From assembly GCA_003556225.1 (NCBI GenBank), contig PWRN01000019.1, positions 2,501 to 66,500 on the forward strand: 64,000 bases of DNA, written 5' to 3'. Under the pieces are notes generated by a model. The model was given only the letters and a program-made list of their open reading frames with translations. It ran no database searches and was not told where the DNA came from. Shown piece by piece: positions 18,283-26,384 of this stretch. Position 1 is the first letter of the stretch, and every line of letters starts with the position of its first letter. This DNA comes from Syntrophomonadaceae bacterium (lineage in GTDB: Bacteria; Bacillota; Dethiobacteria; DTU022; UBA8154). The position numbers and the translations under genes are program-made.

Positions 18283-19257
18283 CTATTCTTCTACCCGGCT
18301 CCAGATTAACTGCAAGATTAACTGCAGGTTGCGTCGTGCCTCTTTTGAGGGTACCTGGCCCGCAAAACACCTGGCTTGATTCAGATATTGTTCGGCCCGG
18401 TATAAGGCGTACTCTAGACCACGGTTGATCTTTATCTGGTCCAACAAGTTTGCAATACTGTCTTCATCATTCCGATTGTTGCTCATCCACTTGATCATCA
18501 GTTCTTTGTTGGAAGGGGCTTGCAGGACATAGATAAGCGGGAGGGTCACGACTCCGTTCTTCAAATCATTAAAATGGTCCTTACCTGTTCTGCTGTTCAA
18601 GTCTTTGAAGTCAATCATATCATCAATAATCTGAAAAGCCATGCCCAGGTTCAAGCCGAAATGATACAGGGGCATTTGAAGATCTTCCGGGCACTCAGAC
18701 GTTAAACAGCCGGCAAGACAGCAGGAAGCCATGAATTCTGCTGTTTTTTGATTGATCCGATCAAGGTATTCCTCTTCTGTCAAATAGAGATTAAAGGCGT
18801 CCGTCTGCTGCTTCAACTCACCCAGGGACATTCTTTCGACAACGCGGGAAAATAGTTGAATGATCTCGAGATTGCCTACAGATGTTAACATGGAAAACGC
18901 TTTAGAAAATAAGTAGTCTCCAAGTAAAACAGCAATTTTATTTCCTTCACTACTGTTGACCGTTGGCAAACTCCGACGTAACGCGGCTCGATCCACAACA
19001 TCATCGTGCAATAATGTCGCCATGTGGATAAGCTCCAGGCTCGCAGCCAGGGGGATCAGTTCTGAAACATCATCCCCATGGGTTTTTGCACTGGCCAAAA
19101 AAAGTGCAGGCCGCAATTTTTTGCCTTGACCATCGAGCAAGAATGGTTGAGACGGCTGATAATGGGAGAGCAGTTCTTCTTCCACGGTTTTCTTTATTTC
19201 TGCATTTACGTGTGCGATTTCTGGGATAATCACAGATAATTCTTGTTGTAGCGGCAA
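18283..19257 (-). CDS. Polyprenyl (heptaprenyl-type) diphosphate synthase
   Basis: This 324-aa trans-isoprenyl diphosphate synthase extends allylic diphosphates with IPP to make a quinone side chain. The first Asp-rich motif is in ATLLHDDVVDRAALRR (about 81-96) and the second in FQIIDDMIDFKDL (about 215-227). GKKLRPALFL is the IPP-binding stretch. It resembles the catalytic subunit HepT; the small subunit is not adjacent. Menaquinone would suit a membrane-linked anaerobic oxidoreductase. Confidence 0.9.
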   Translation of the reverse strand: MPLQQELSVIIPEIAHVNAEIKKTVEEELLSHYQPSQPFLLDGQGKKLRPALFLASAKTHGDDVSELIPLAASLELIHMATLLHDDVVDRAALRRSLPTVNSSEGNKIAVLLGDYLFSKAFSMLTSVGNLEIIQLFSRVVERMSLGELKQQTDAFNLYLTEEEYLDRINQKTAEFMASCCLAGCLTSECPEDLQMPLYHFGLNLGMAFQIIDDMIDFKDLNSRTGKDHFNDLKNGVVTLPLIYVLQAPSNKELMIKWMSNNRNDEDSIANLLDQIKINRGLEYALYRAEQYLNQARCFAGQVPSKEARRNLQLILQLIWSRVEE

Positions 19258-19327
19258 AAAGCATCACCCTGTTCGCTTTTTTTCATGTTCACAGAAGCAC
19301 GGCGTTTCTTGATGCTCACCAAATAAA

Positions 19328-19894
19328 TCAGAAATGCCTTTCGATAACCACCAGCGAGGGCGGGAGGTTGGCCTGGTTGATCATCTGATAATGCAGTGCC
19401 GTGTAACGCTGCTGGTCGAGCCGGGAGCAAAAGTCCAGCACGGCTTCTTTTTCTTCGTAACCTCCGGCATGGCCGGCATAGACAACCAGGGTCACAATGC
19501 CACCCGGCTGAAGTTTTTCAAGGAGGACCGCCAAGGCTTTCACGGTCGTTTCCGGCAGCGTGGTCAGATGATGATCGCCGCCCGGTAGATAGCCCAGGTT
19601 AAACATGGCAGCGGAAATCGATCCCTGGATGTATGCTTCTGCATGTTCATGGCTGTTTAGCACGAAACGAACCCGCTCTTCCAGGCCTGCTGCGGCTAAC
19701 TGTTTCCTGGTCTGATCCAGCGCTGCTTGCTGGATGTCGAAGGCAATTACCTGCCCTCTCTCCCCCACGAGCCGGGCCAAGAACACCGTATCATGACCAT
19801 TACCGGCCGTGGCATCAACGGCCAATCCCCCCTCCAGGGAGCAGCGAAGGATATGGGTTCGAGCCGCCATCAGCGGTTTTTCAACTGCTGCCAA
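19328..19894 (-). CDS. mnmM: Class I SAM methyltransferase, MnmM (YtqB) type
   Basis: A 188-aa Rossmann methyltransferase with VDATAGNGHDTVFLA (motif I), IAFDIQQAAL and AMFNLGYLPGGDH. The NLGYLPGGDH signature is characteristic of YtqB/YtqA-type proteins, and B. subtilis YtqB has been identified as MnmM, which completes the mnm5s2U wobble modification. It lies between the XRE regulator and the prenyl synthase on one strand. Family is secure, substrate is inferred. Confidence 0.85.
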   Translation of the reverse strand: MAAVEKPLMAARTHILRCSLEGGLAVDATAGNGHDTVFLARLVGERGQVIAFDIQQAALDQTRKQLAAAGLEERVRFVLNSHEHAEAYIQGSISAAMFNLGYLPGGDHHLTTLPETTVKALAVLLEKLQPGGIVTLVVYAGHAGGYEEKEAVLDFCSRLDQQRYTALHYQMINQANLPPSLVVIERHF

Positions 19895-19961
19895 CAGGCA
19901 CCCCTCCCGGGAAATTCCAAGCTAAGAAACGATCAATCAGCACACCCTGCAAACCTGCCTG

Positions 19962-20555
19962 TTACTCAGTCAATTGATACCCTTTGAGGAGTTTGGCAAA
20001 ATCCAGGATAAGCCGAAACTCTTTCTCGTTACACTGGCATAACACCCGCAGGGCAGACTGAACCTGCGGTTCCATGAGCAAAGCCCTGATCTCCGGTGTC
20101 AGCAGGGAGAGCAGTTGCTGCAGTTCCTCTTCATCGGCAATAAAATAACAGGGTGATATTTCCAGGGCCTGGGCTATTTTTTCAATGGTTTGTAAGGAAG
20201 GCTGGACCTTGCCCTGTTCCAGCTGCCCAATGAGACCCGGTGAGAGTCCGGCTTTCCTGGCCAGCTGCACCCGGTTTAAACCGTGCTCTTCCCGAACTCG
20301 AAAGAACTTCGCGGCCAGGTCATTTTCGGTCGACGCTGCACCAGGCCTGGAGGGCTCATCCGGGCTGTTGATCAGTTTGCGGGTTGAGACATTCAAGCTT
20401 CGGGCTATTTTTTCGATCGTTTTCAAGGAAGGCCGCTTGCTCCCCCGTTCAATTTCACTCAAATACGAAGCTGAAATGCCCGCTTTTTGGGCCAAATAGG
20501 ACAAGGAATAGTTTCTTTCACGGCGCAGCAGCCGTACATGATTCCCGTTAAACAT
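19962..20555 (-). CDS. Transcriptional regulator with two XRE-type HTH domains
   Basis: A 197-aa protein with two Cro/CI-type helix-turn-helix domains in tandem: residues about 7-60 (LRRERNYSLSYLAQKAGISA, SLKTIEKIARSLNVS) and about 85-140 (REEHGLNRVQLARKAGLSPG, SLQTIEKIAQALEIS). The tail has no known sensor domain. The two domains are similar, suggesting an internal duplication. It is 21 bp downstream of the DUF503 gene. DNA target unknown. Confidence 0.88.
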   Translation of the reverse strand: MFNGNHVRLLRRERNYSLSYLAQKAGISASYLSEIERGSKRPSLKTIEKIARSLNVSTRKLINSPDEPSRPGAASTENDLAAKFFRVREEHGLNRVQLARKAGLSPGLIGQLEQGKVQPSLQTIEKIAQALEISPCYFIADEEELQQLLSLLTPEIRALLMEPQVQSALRVLCQCNEKEFRLILDFAKLLKGYQLTE

Positions 20556-20576
20556 CCCTTCACCTTCCGGAAGAGG

Positions 20577-20858
20577 TTAATAGTAATCCTTGCTCACATG
20601 AAGAACCTGCACTCTTCCATCCTGCTCCACGAAATCCACGATTTTCCCGATGATTCTTTCCAGGTGATGTGTTTCGTTGCTCACGGCAGCCAGGCCGATC
20701 TCCGCCCTGCGTTGGGCCTCCAGGTGTCCGATCTCCGCAATCGATATGTTGAAGCGGTGCTGCAGCCTTTCGATGATGCTGCGCACAACCTGTCTTTTTT
20801 CTTTCAGTGAACATCCTTCCAGGAGTAAAAATTCAATCCTGCATATCCCCACAAACAT
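20577..20858 (-). CDS. DUF503 family protein (YlxP-like)
   Basis: A 93-aa protein starting MFVGICRIEFLLLEGCSLKEK, with VVRSIIERLQHRFNISIAEI and the ferredoxin-like alpha/beta fold predicted for DUF503. B. subtilis YlxP belongs here and lies near ribosome-associated genes. No enzymatic function is known. It is tightly followed by the XRE gene. Confidence 0.88.
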   Translation of the reverse strand: MFVGICRIEFLLLEGCSLKEKRQVVRSIIERLQHRFNISIAEIGHLEAQRRAEIGLAAVSNETHHLERIIGKIVDFVEQDGRVQVLHVSKDYY

Positions 20859-20962
20859 TTCTTTTCAGGCCGAGGCGCTGTTTGCGCAAAACACAATCTA
20901 AGCAGCGCTGCCGCCTTCCTCCTTCACATCAAGATGCAGATCAAACCATTGAGCAGGCGAAA

Positions 20963-21793
20963 TTATTTGACTTGATTTGCTTGAAGCTGCCCGAGGATGG
21001 ATAGCTCCAGGCCATCGGTGGCCGCCAAAACGCGCACGCCGGTTTTTTCTTCGATCCGGGCGGCTAAAAGATGGGGGTTATGCTGCAGCATCGTCATCCC
21101 AAAATGGGTTAGCACAGCGGCCCTGGGTCGGATAGCCTCGATCAATGCCAGGGCCTGGGAAAAGTTCAAATGATAAATTTTATACGCACTGGGGCTGGTA
21201 TCCTGGTATATCACGACATTGAGGACCAGCAAATCCGTGCCCTTGTAGCAGTCAATGAGCTCATCAAAATAGGCCGTGTCCGCAATGATAGAAATCGTCC
21301 CGTAGGGCAAGCTGAATCTCAGGCCGTAAGTCTCTACGGAGTGATGATGAGCCACCGGGGTGCTTAACGAAAAGGTGTTGAAAGAAAAGGTTTTCCCCAC
21401 CTCGAGGTAGTCCAGTTCATCAACATAGGCCCGCACATACTGCTGAATCACGGGATCAGCGACCTCAACGGCATCCCTGGGCGCCAGGACAAACCCCCTG
21501 CGGTCCCTCCCCCCATTGGTCATGGCCTCGATCATAACGTTGATATCGTTGGAGTGGTCCAGGTGCCTGTGCGTCAAAATAATGCCATCCAGGGCGGGGG
21601 GATGCAGCCTGGGCTGTGCGGCAAGACAGCGCAGGAGCGACCCGGGTCCTGGATCAATGAGCAGCTGCTTTTCGCCCAGGCGCAACCAGGTGCCCCCCGA
21701 GGCTCTCAACTGCCTGGCCACGACAAAGCGTGCCCCGGCCGTGCCCAGGAAGGTCATGGTATCTTGAGTGTGATGATTGAAAGCACAATTCAT
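20963..21793 (-). CDS. MBL-fold metallohydrolase
   Basis: A 276-aa metallo-beta-lactamase-fold protein. The zinc-binding motif THRHLDHSNDIN (HxHxDH) is at about 76-87. Further ligand candidates are VAHHHSVET, ADTAYFDEL and LTHFGM. The size and GTAGARFVVARQLRASGG start resemble RNase Z-like or phosphodiesterase-type members, but no exosite allows a substrate call. An internal ATG (MTFLGTAG) at codon 13 is an alternative start. Confidence 0.85.
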   Translation of the reverse strand: MNCAFNHHTQDTMTFLGTAGARFVVARQLRASGGTWLRLGEKQLLIDPGPGSLLRCLAAQPRLHPPALDGIILTHRHLDHSNDINVMIEAMTNGGRDRRGFVLAPRDAVEVADPVIQQYVRAYVDELDYLEVGKTFSFNTFSLSTPVAHHHSVETYGLRFSLPYGTISIIADTAYFDELIDCYKGTDLLVLNVVIYQDTSPSAYKIYHLNFSQALALIEAIRPRAAVLTHFGMTMLQHNPHLLAARIEEKTGVRVLAATDGLELSILGQLQANQVK

Positions 21794-21971
21794 ATCTCGT
21801 CGTATGTCCTCAAGGCGGCAGCCTGCAGACAGGCCCCGTAGATAGGATCAATGGCTCCCTCTAATCATACCATAAAAATGAAAAAAGGGAAGCTACAGCG
21901 GTGGTGGAAGAGCATCCAGGCATAAACAAGGCTTTTTCCCGCCATGAGAGGCTGTACCTGAAACCGAAAAT

Positions 21972-22001
21972 GGGGCTGCCTGGAATCAATCCGGCAGCCC
22001 C
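21972..22001 (-). terminator. Terminator of the molybdoenzyme operon
   Basis: GGGGCTGCC and GGCAGCCCC form a 9-bp perfect stem 27 bp past the iron-sulfur subunit stop; ATTTTCGGTTT follows on the minus strand. Confidence 0.75.
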
Positions 22002-22027
22002 GCCTTCGCATTACGTTGCTTTAGTGC

Positions 22028-22768
22028 TTACGCTTTCGTTCCTTCTTCTTTCTCCCTGCTGATTTCTTCCAGCCTGTTTTTAACCACCCTGTAGCCGATG
22101 CCGCCAATCGCTGCGGCCACCGCGAGGCTGCCGTAGGAACCCAGGGCGCGCCAGCCGATAGAGCTCAGGGTAAATCCTTCCGCTACCAGGTCATAAACAT
22201 CGTAATCCTCGTCAATGAGGATCAGCACCCCGGTATCTTCCTTGCCGTAGAGGTGCGCCTTGTCATGGCCGGCCGCTTGCAGGTCACTGACCCGGCTTTC
22301 CCCGGCGGCGATCAAGTCCTCCCGTTCTCCAAAGAGAATGGCTCCCACCGGGCAGGCTTCCGCGCAGTAGGTGGACTTGCCCTCGACTACGCGAAACGCG
22401 CAGAAACTGCACTTTTCTGAGTTGTTGTCGTCTTCCGGATCCAGCACGGGCACATCAAAGGGGCAGGCGGTCACGCAGGCCCCGCAGCCGATGCAGGTCT
22501 CCTTGTCGATCTCCACCATGCCTCCGTTTTCCCCTTCCACGTGCCAGATGGCGTCCACGGGGCATATTTCCTCACAGGCCGCCACAAAACAGTGCATACA
22601 GGCATGTTTCTTGTAGCGCAGCTTAACATTGGGGAAGGAACCGCTCTCATATTTTTTCATTTCCGTGCGCAGCACTCCGAACGACGCTTCGTATTTTCCC
22701 TTGCATTCCACGGTGCAAGCGCCACAGCCGATGCACTTGGTCTGGTCGATCAACATTGCATATTTCAC
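22028..22768 (-). CDS. 4Fe-4S electron-transfer subunit with C-terminal membrane helix
   Basis: A 246-aa ferredoxin-type beta subunit with four cysteine clusters: CIGCGACTVEC (about 12-22), CMHCFVAACEEICP (about 57-70), CIGCGACVTACP (about 92-103) and CSFCAFRVVEGKSTYCAEACP (about 120-140). After about residue 195 it gains one membrane helix (YGSLAVAAAIGGIGYRVV), as in the FdnH beta subunit of formate dehydrogenase-N. It should relay electrons between the catalytic subunit and a membrane partner. No NrfD or cytochrome b subunit gene is adjacent. It is 18 bp downstream of the catalytic gene. Confidence 0.92.
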   Translation of the reverse strand: MKYAMLIDQTKCIGCGACTVECKGKYEASFGVLRTEMKKYESGSFPNVKLRYKKHACMHCFVAACEEICPVDAIWHVEGENGGMVEIDKETCIGCGACVTACPFDVPVLDPEDDNNSEKCSFCAFRVVEGKSTYCAEACPVGAILFGEREDLIAAGESRVSDLQAAGHDKAHLYGKEDTGVLILIDEDYDVYDLVAEGFTLSSIGWRALGSYGSLAVAAAIGGIGYRVVKNRLEEISREKEEGTKA

Positions 22769-22786
22769 TTGGTTTAACCCCCTTTA

Positions 22787-25132
22787 CTAAGCCTTATAGA
22801 CGTTTACACAAAAGTCCTGCATCTGCGAGCCCGCACCGGGGCACTTGCTGTTGACCATTTCCTCCACGGTCAGGGTGGGAATGAGATCCCCCTCGTTGGC
22901 CCCCTGGTTAAAGGCCACGGTCAGCTCCCTGGACCAGTGTCCGAAGCCGTGCTCCACGCACACGCAGTCCGGACGAATGCCCTGGATCACCTCGGCCTGC
23001 AGGGTAACCTGGTTGGCCTGGGACTCTACCACGACTTCATCCCCGTCTTCAATGCCCAGGTTTGCGGCCGCTTCTGCGTTGATGATCAGCTTGTTGGTTC
23101 CCTGGGCCTGCATCATCAGCTCGTTGTTCTGGGTCTGCGACATCTTGTGCATGGGCGGACGGCTGATGATCATGTAGAAGGGGTATTCATCGGTAGGCTC
23201 CGCTTTTTTGGGTTCCCAGTAGGGCAGCGGGTCGTAGTTGTTATTTTCCAGCACCGGTGAGTACAGTTCGATTTTGCCGCTCTCGGTGCCCCACTCTTCC
23301 CTGCCCTGGAAGGGTTTCTCATCGCTCCACATGCCGTTTTCGCTGTTCTGCAGTTCCTCCCAGGAAGAACCCAGGGCCTTGAGCCGCTCATCGTTGAACG
23401 TCCCACCGCTGACCCCTTCGAAATACTCGCCATAGCCCATGGCGTTGGCAAGACCCGTGATGACACCGCCGTAGCCGCGGGTATCGTAGAGGGGATCAAC
23501 CACCGGTTCGCGCAGGGCGAGCTGCGGATAAAAGGCATGATAAACACGATCGCCGAACCCGGATGTCTCCAGGTAGTAGGGCTCGGGGAAAACCACGTCG
23601 GCCATCTGCACCATCTCCGAGGGCCAGACATCGACCACGGCGACGAAGTCCATCGTCTTCAATGCTTCCACGAAGCGGGGAGCATTGGGGAAGGCCAGGA
23701 CGTTGTGCTTGCGGAATAAGGCCGCTTTCAGGCGGTAGGGCTCCCCGGCCAGCTGGGCCTCGGGAAAGGTGGAAAAATCTCCCCTTCTCGTCGGGCCGAT
23801 GATGGGGTGCTTTTCAAATCCATCTACCCGTTCCGTTGTCGCAAGTTCTGGGAAATCCGGCGGTGGGAACACATCGTTGAAGCCCGGCATGCTGGCGGTG
23901 CGTCCGATAATCTGCCCGCCTTCCCGGTCCATGGCTCCGACCAGGGAATTCAGGATTACGGTGCAAAACGCTACCCTCCAGGAGTTCTGGTAGTTGGGTC
24001 CGCCGGCATCCCGCTTGTGGTTCGGGATCAAGGCGGGCTTGGTGGTGGCGAATTCCCGCGCCACCCGTTCGATGGTTTCTGCCGGGACTTCCGTAATTTC
24101 CGAGGCCCACTCCGGGGTGTAGTCCTGCACGGCGTCCCGCAGCTGCTCCAGTCCGGTGGTATTGTTGTCCACAAAGTCTTGATCGTACAGTTCCTCGTTG
24201 ATGATCGTGCGGATCATGGCCAGCATGAAAGCCAGGTCGGTGCCCGGCTTAATGGGGATCCATTCCCCGCCCAGGGAACCGGTAATGGTCAGGCGCGGGT
24301 CGACGTAAACTACCTTGGCTCCGTTGGAAACGGCCTTGACGTACTCCCGGGCCGACATGTTCTTGGCCTTGGAAGGCTGGTCCCAACCGAAAGAGAGCAG
24401 ATACTTGGCCCTGCCCACGTCCAGCATAAAGGGACGGTTGCCCGTGCCCACCGCGGCCCGCCACACGGCGGTATACGTGGTAAAACAGGTGCTGTGGTGC
24501 TGGATATGGTTGGGCGTGCCAATGGCGTCCCGCAAGCGGTTCATCCAGTCATGCCCCCGGGAGAAAAAGCCCAGGGCCTGGGGGCCGCCCTCCTCGATAG
24601 CCTGGTTAAAGGCTTCTGCGGTCAATTCAAAGGCCTCGTCCCAGTCGATCTTTACCCAGCCGGGATCCACGCCGGGACCCTTTTCGGGGTTGGTGCGCTT
24701 CATGGGATGCTTCAACCTGTCGGGATCATAAAGGTCCTTGAGGGCGGAATAACCCTTCACGCACAGGTGGCCTTCGGCTACCTGGCAAGCGGGGTTACCG
24801 CGAATCCTCCAGGCCTTGTCGTCGGCAACGTCGACAATCATGCCGCAGTTGGCGCTGCAGATCCCGCAAAAGTTGAACTTGGTCGCGGTAATTTCAGGCT
24901 CCACGGACTTTAATTCAAATGCGACATCGACCGGCGGCTCGTCAGGGGGATCATCTACGACAGGCTCCTCCACGTCGGGCTGGCATCCGGCCAGCAGGAA
25001 GTTGCTGGCGGCACCGGCAGCAACCGCGGCTCCTGAAGCCATCAAAAACGAACGTCTACTAAATTTCCACTTGTCTTTTTTTGCCACTGTTTGTAAACCT
25101 GGCCCTGCTGCAAAGAAATGTTGAACGATCAT
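22787..25132 (-). CDS. Exported molybdopterin oxidoreductase, PsrA/PhsA-like, Tat lipoprotein
   Basis: A 781-aa bis-MGD oxidoreductase of the DMSO-reductase superfamily. The twin-arginine signal SRRSFLMASG (about 25-34) ends in LLAGC (Cys 50), which fits a lipobox; an acidic Pro-rich linker follows. The 4Fe-4S site is CGICSANC (89-96) plus LCVKG (Cys 124). HHSTCFTTY puts a Cys (about 216) at the usual Mo-ligand position, as in PsrA/PhsA/ArrA types; no Sec codon is present. The substrate is unknown: polysulfide, thiosulfate, arsenate and similar are all possible. I chose ATG 25132 over GTG 25168, which lies inside a Shine-Dalgarno-like sequence. Confidence 0.9.
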   Translation of the reverse strand: MIVQHFFAAGPGLQTVAKKDKWKFSRRSFLMASGAAVAAGAASNFLLAGCQPDVEEPVVDDPPDEPPVDVAFELKSVEPEITATKFNFCGICSANCGMIVDVADDKAWRIRGNPACQVAEGHLCVKGYSALKDLYDPDRLKHPMKRTNPEKGPGVDPGWVKIDWDEAFELTAEAFNQAIEEGGPQALGFFSRGHDWMNRLRDAIGTPNHIQHHSTCFTTYTAVWRAAVGTGNRPFMLDVGRAKYLLSFGWDQPSKAKNMSAREYVKAVSNGAKVVYVDPRLTITGSLGGEWIPIKPGTDLAFMLAMIRTIINEELYDQDFVDNNTTGLEQLRDAVQDYTPEWASEITEVPAETIERVAREFATTKPALIPNHKRDAGGPNYQNSWRVAFCTVILNSLVGAMDREGGQIIGRTASMPGFNDVFPPPDFPELATTERVDGFEKHPIIGPTRRGDFSTFPEAQLAGEPYRLKAALFRKHNVLAFPNAPRFVEALKTMDFVAVVDVWPSEMVQMADVVFPEPYYLETSGFGDRVYHAFYPQLALREPVVDPLYDTRGYGGVITGLANAMGYGEYFEGVSGGTFNDERLKALGSSWEELQNSENGMWSDEKPFQGREEWGTESGKIELYSPVLENNNYDPLPYWEPKKAEPTDEYPFYMIISRPPMHKMSQTQNNELMMQAQGTNKLIINAEAAANLGIEDGDEVVVESQANQVTLQAEVIQGIRPDCVCVEHGFGHWSRELTVAFNQGANEGDLIPTLTVEEMVNSKCPGAGSQMQDFCVNVYKA

Positions 25133-25189
25133 GCGTTCATCCACCTTCTTTTCGAGCCAGGTCTGCACCTCCTTTCTTCAAAACCGTGA

Positions 25190-25897
25190 TTATGAGTTTC
25201 CAAATTCTACTTCCTCTAACATCCATAAATCAGCCTGCACAAATTCCCGGGTCAGCGCGGCAACGGCTTGATAAAACTCGTGCCTGCTTTTCTGTTCCAT
25301 GTCGCGGCTGAAGTCAGGAACCCACCGGTTCAAGTGATCCTGTAAAAATGTCCGCTGGATCTCCAATAAGCCTTCCCGTTCTTCAACAGGCGCTTCCTCC
25401 TGCGCCGCGTTGGATAACAAGAAAGCAAACGTCGCCATGAATCCCAGCTCCACGGCGATGTGGTCTTCCGGGTGCATCTCCGCTTTATCCTTGGCAATCC
25501 CGATCTTGCGGAAGAAAGCCCGCACCTCTTCCCAGGGCTTATCCATGAGCAGCTTTTTCTTCCCCCGGTAGAGGGATTCAAAGGGATACACGCCGTGGGG
25601 TGTCAAGAACAAAAAGGCAAACTCTTTTCTCAGCTCTAGCTGAGTAGCTTCCTGCATCTCCTGCGGGACGTTGTGGCTGAGATACTTTTCCAGCTGCCCC
25701 AGGGAAGACTGGATCTGTTCTTTTCGCTCTGCGGGAAGGCAGTCAAGCAAGGTTTCAAGGGAAGAACGGTTCTCGCTTTTCCACAAAGCGTCAACGCGCT
25801 CCAGGGATATTTCATCCTTGTAGACTGCGGACAGAAAGCTATAGAGGTCCCCCCTTCCTTCACTTTTTATCCACTGGATTCTCTGATTGGCTAGCAA
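25190..25897 (-). CDS. TorD/DmsD-family molybdoenzyme chaperone
   Basis: A 235-aa all-helical protein of the TorD (redox enzyme maturation) family. The segment YPFESLYRGKKKLLMD and the EMHPEDHIAVELGFMATFAF pattern are hallmarks (the E-P-x-D-H motif). Such chaperones bind the Tat signal of the partner enzyme until the cofactor is loaded. It precedes the catalytic gene and should serve it. The start is TTG (25897) with a poorly spaced GGGGGAAGGG, so the exact N terminus is uncertain. Confidence 0.88.
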   Translation of the reverse strand: MLANQRIQWIKSEGRGDLYSFLSAVYKDEISLERVDALWKSENRSSLETLLDCLPAERKEQIQSSLGQLEKYLSHNVPQEMQEATQLELRKEFAFLFLTPHGVYPFESLYRGKKKLLMDKPWEEVRAFFRKIGIAKDKAEMHPEDHIAVELGFMATFAFLLSNAAQEEAPVEEREGLLEIQRTFLQDHLNRWVPDFSRDMEQKSRHEFYQAVAALTREFVQADLWMLEEVEFGNS

Positions 25898-26384
25898 AAT
25901 GATCTGACCCTTCCCCCTTTTAGATGTTTTCCATCTCCATCAATGCGCTGGGTGCTGGATACTTCACCTCCTTCAGGCATCTAAACAGCAGTTAATCCCA
26001 CTGATGTCCTAGGATACCCCTAACATGCAGAAAAGTATACTGTTTCAGTATACTCCCAAAAGTATTGCTGTGCTGGCTGTGCTGTTTCAAATGATTTCGC
26101 TGCAGAAACATCAAAGCACACCGTTTCCGCGATAAAACCTTGCTCTCTTTCCATCCTCAGCATAAGCGAAGAATTATTCTTTTTCATTAGTGAATATTAT
26201 AATAAAAAACCCGCCCCTTGTGTGAAAAGCCGTTGACAAACAATTCGCAACAATTAAGCAGGATATGCGGTGATTATCGGCTTTATCAGGTTTGATGGAT
26301 GCGTTTACTGATAAATAATCTTAATAAGCATTAGCAATATAAATTACCTGAAAGCAAGAGACTATTGGATGTTCTTTTTCTGGA
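25898..26384. other. 487-bp intergenic region upstream of the molybdoenzyme operon
   Basis: No ORF is supported here. It separates torD from yedE, both transcribed leftward. On the minus strand there is a TATAAT (26196-26201) without a convincing -35 box, the twin AGTATACT palindromes (26034-26054), and an AGGAGGTG (about 25970) not followed by a usable gene start. It probably holds the promoter and operator of the torD-psrA-like operon. Confidence 0.5.
26034..26054. promoter_or_regulatory. Twin AGTATACT palindromes, candidate operator
   Basis: Two exact copies of the 8-bp palindrome AGTATACT stand 5 bp apart (13-bp period) in the leader of the molybdoenzyme operon. The arrangement suits a dimeric regulator binding one helical face, but no regulator can be named. 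Confidence 0.4.

Noticed and set aside
23807-24913. Plus-strand open frame of 368 codons opposite the molybdoenzyme gene
   Set aside because: It is antisense to a protein with clear motifs, and its long length follows from the GC-biased codons of the true gene.
25920-25975. Short leader peptide (GTG AAG TAT CCA ...) upstream of torD
   Set aside because: The GTG overlaps the Shine-Dalgarno-like AGGAGGTG itself, so translation could not start there normally.
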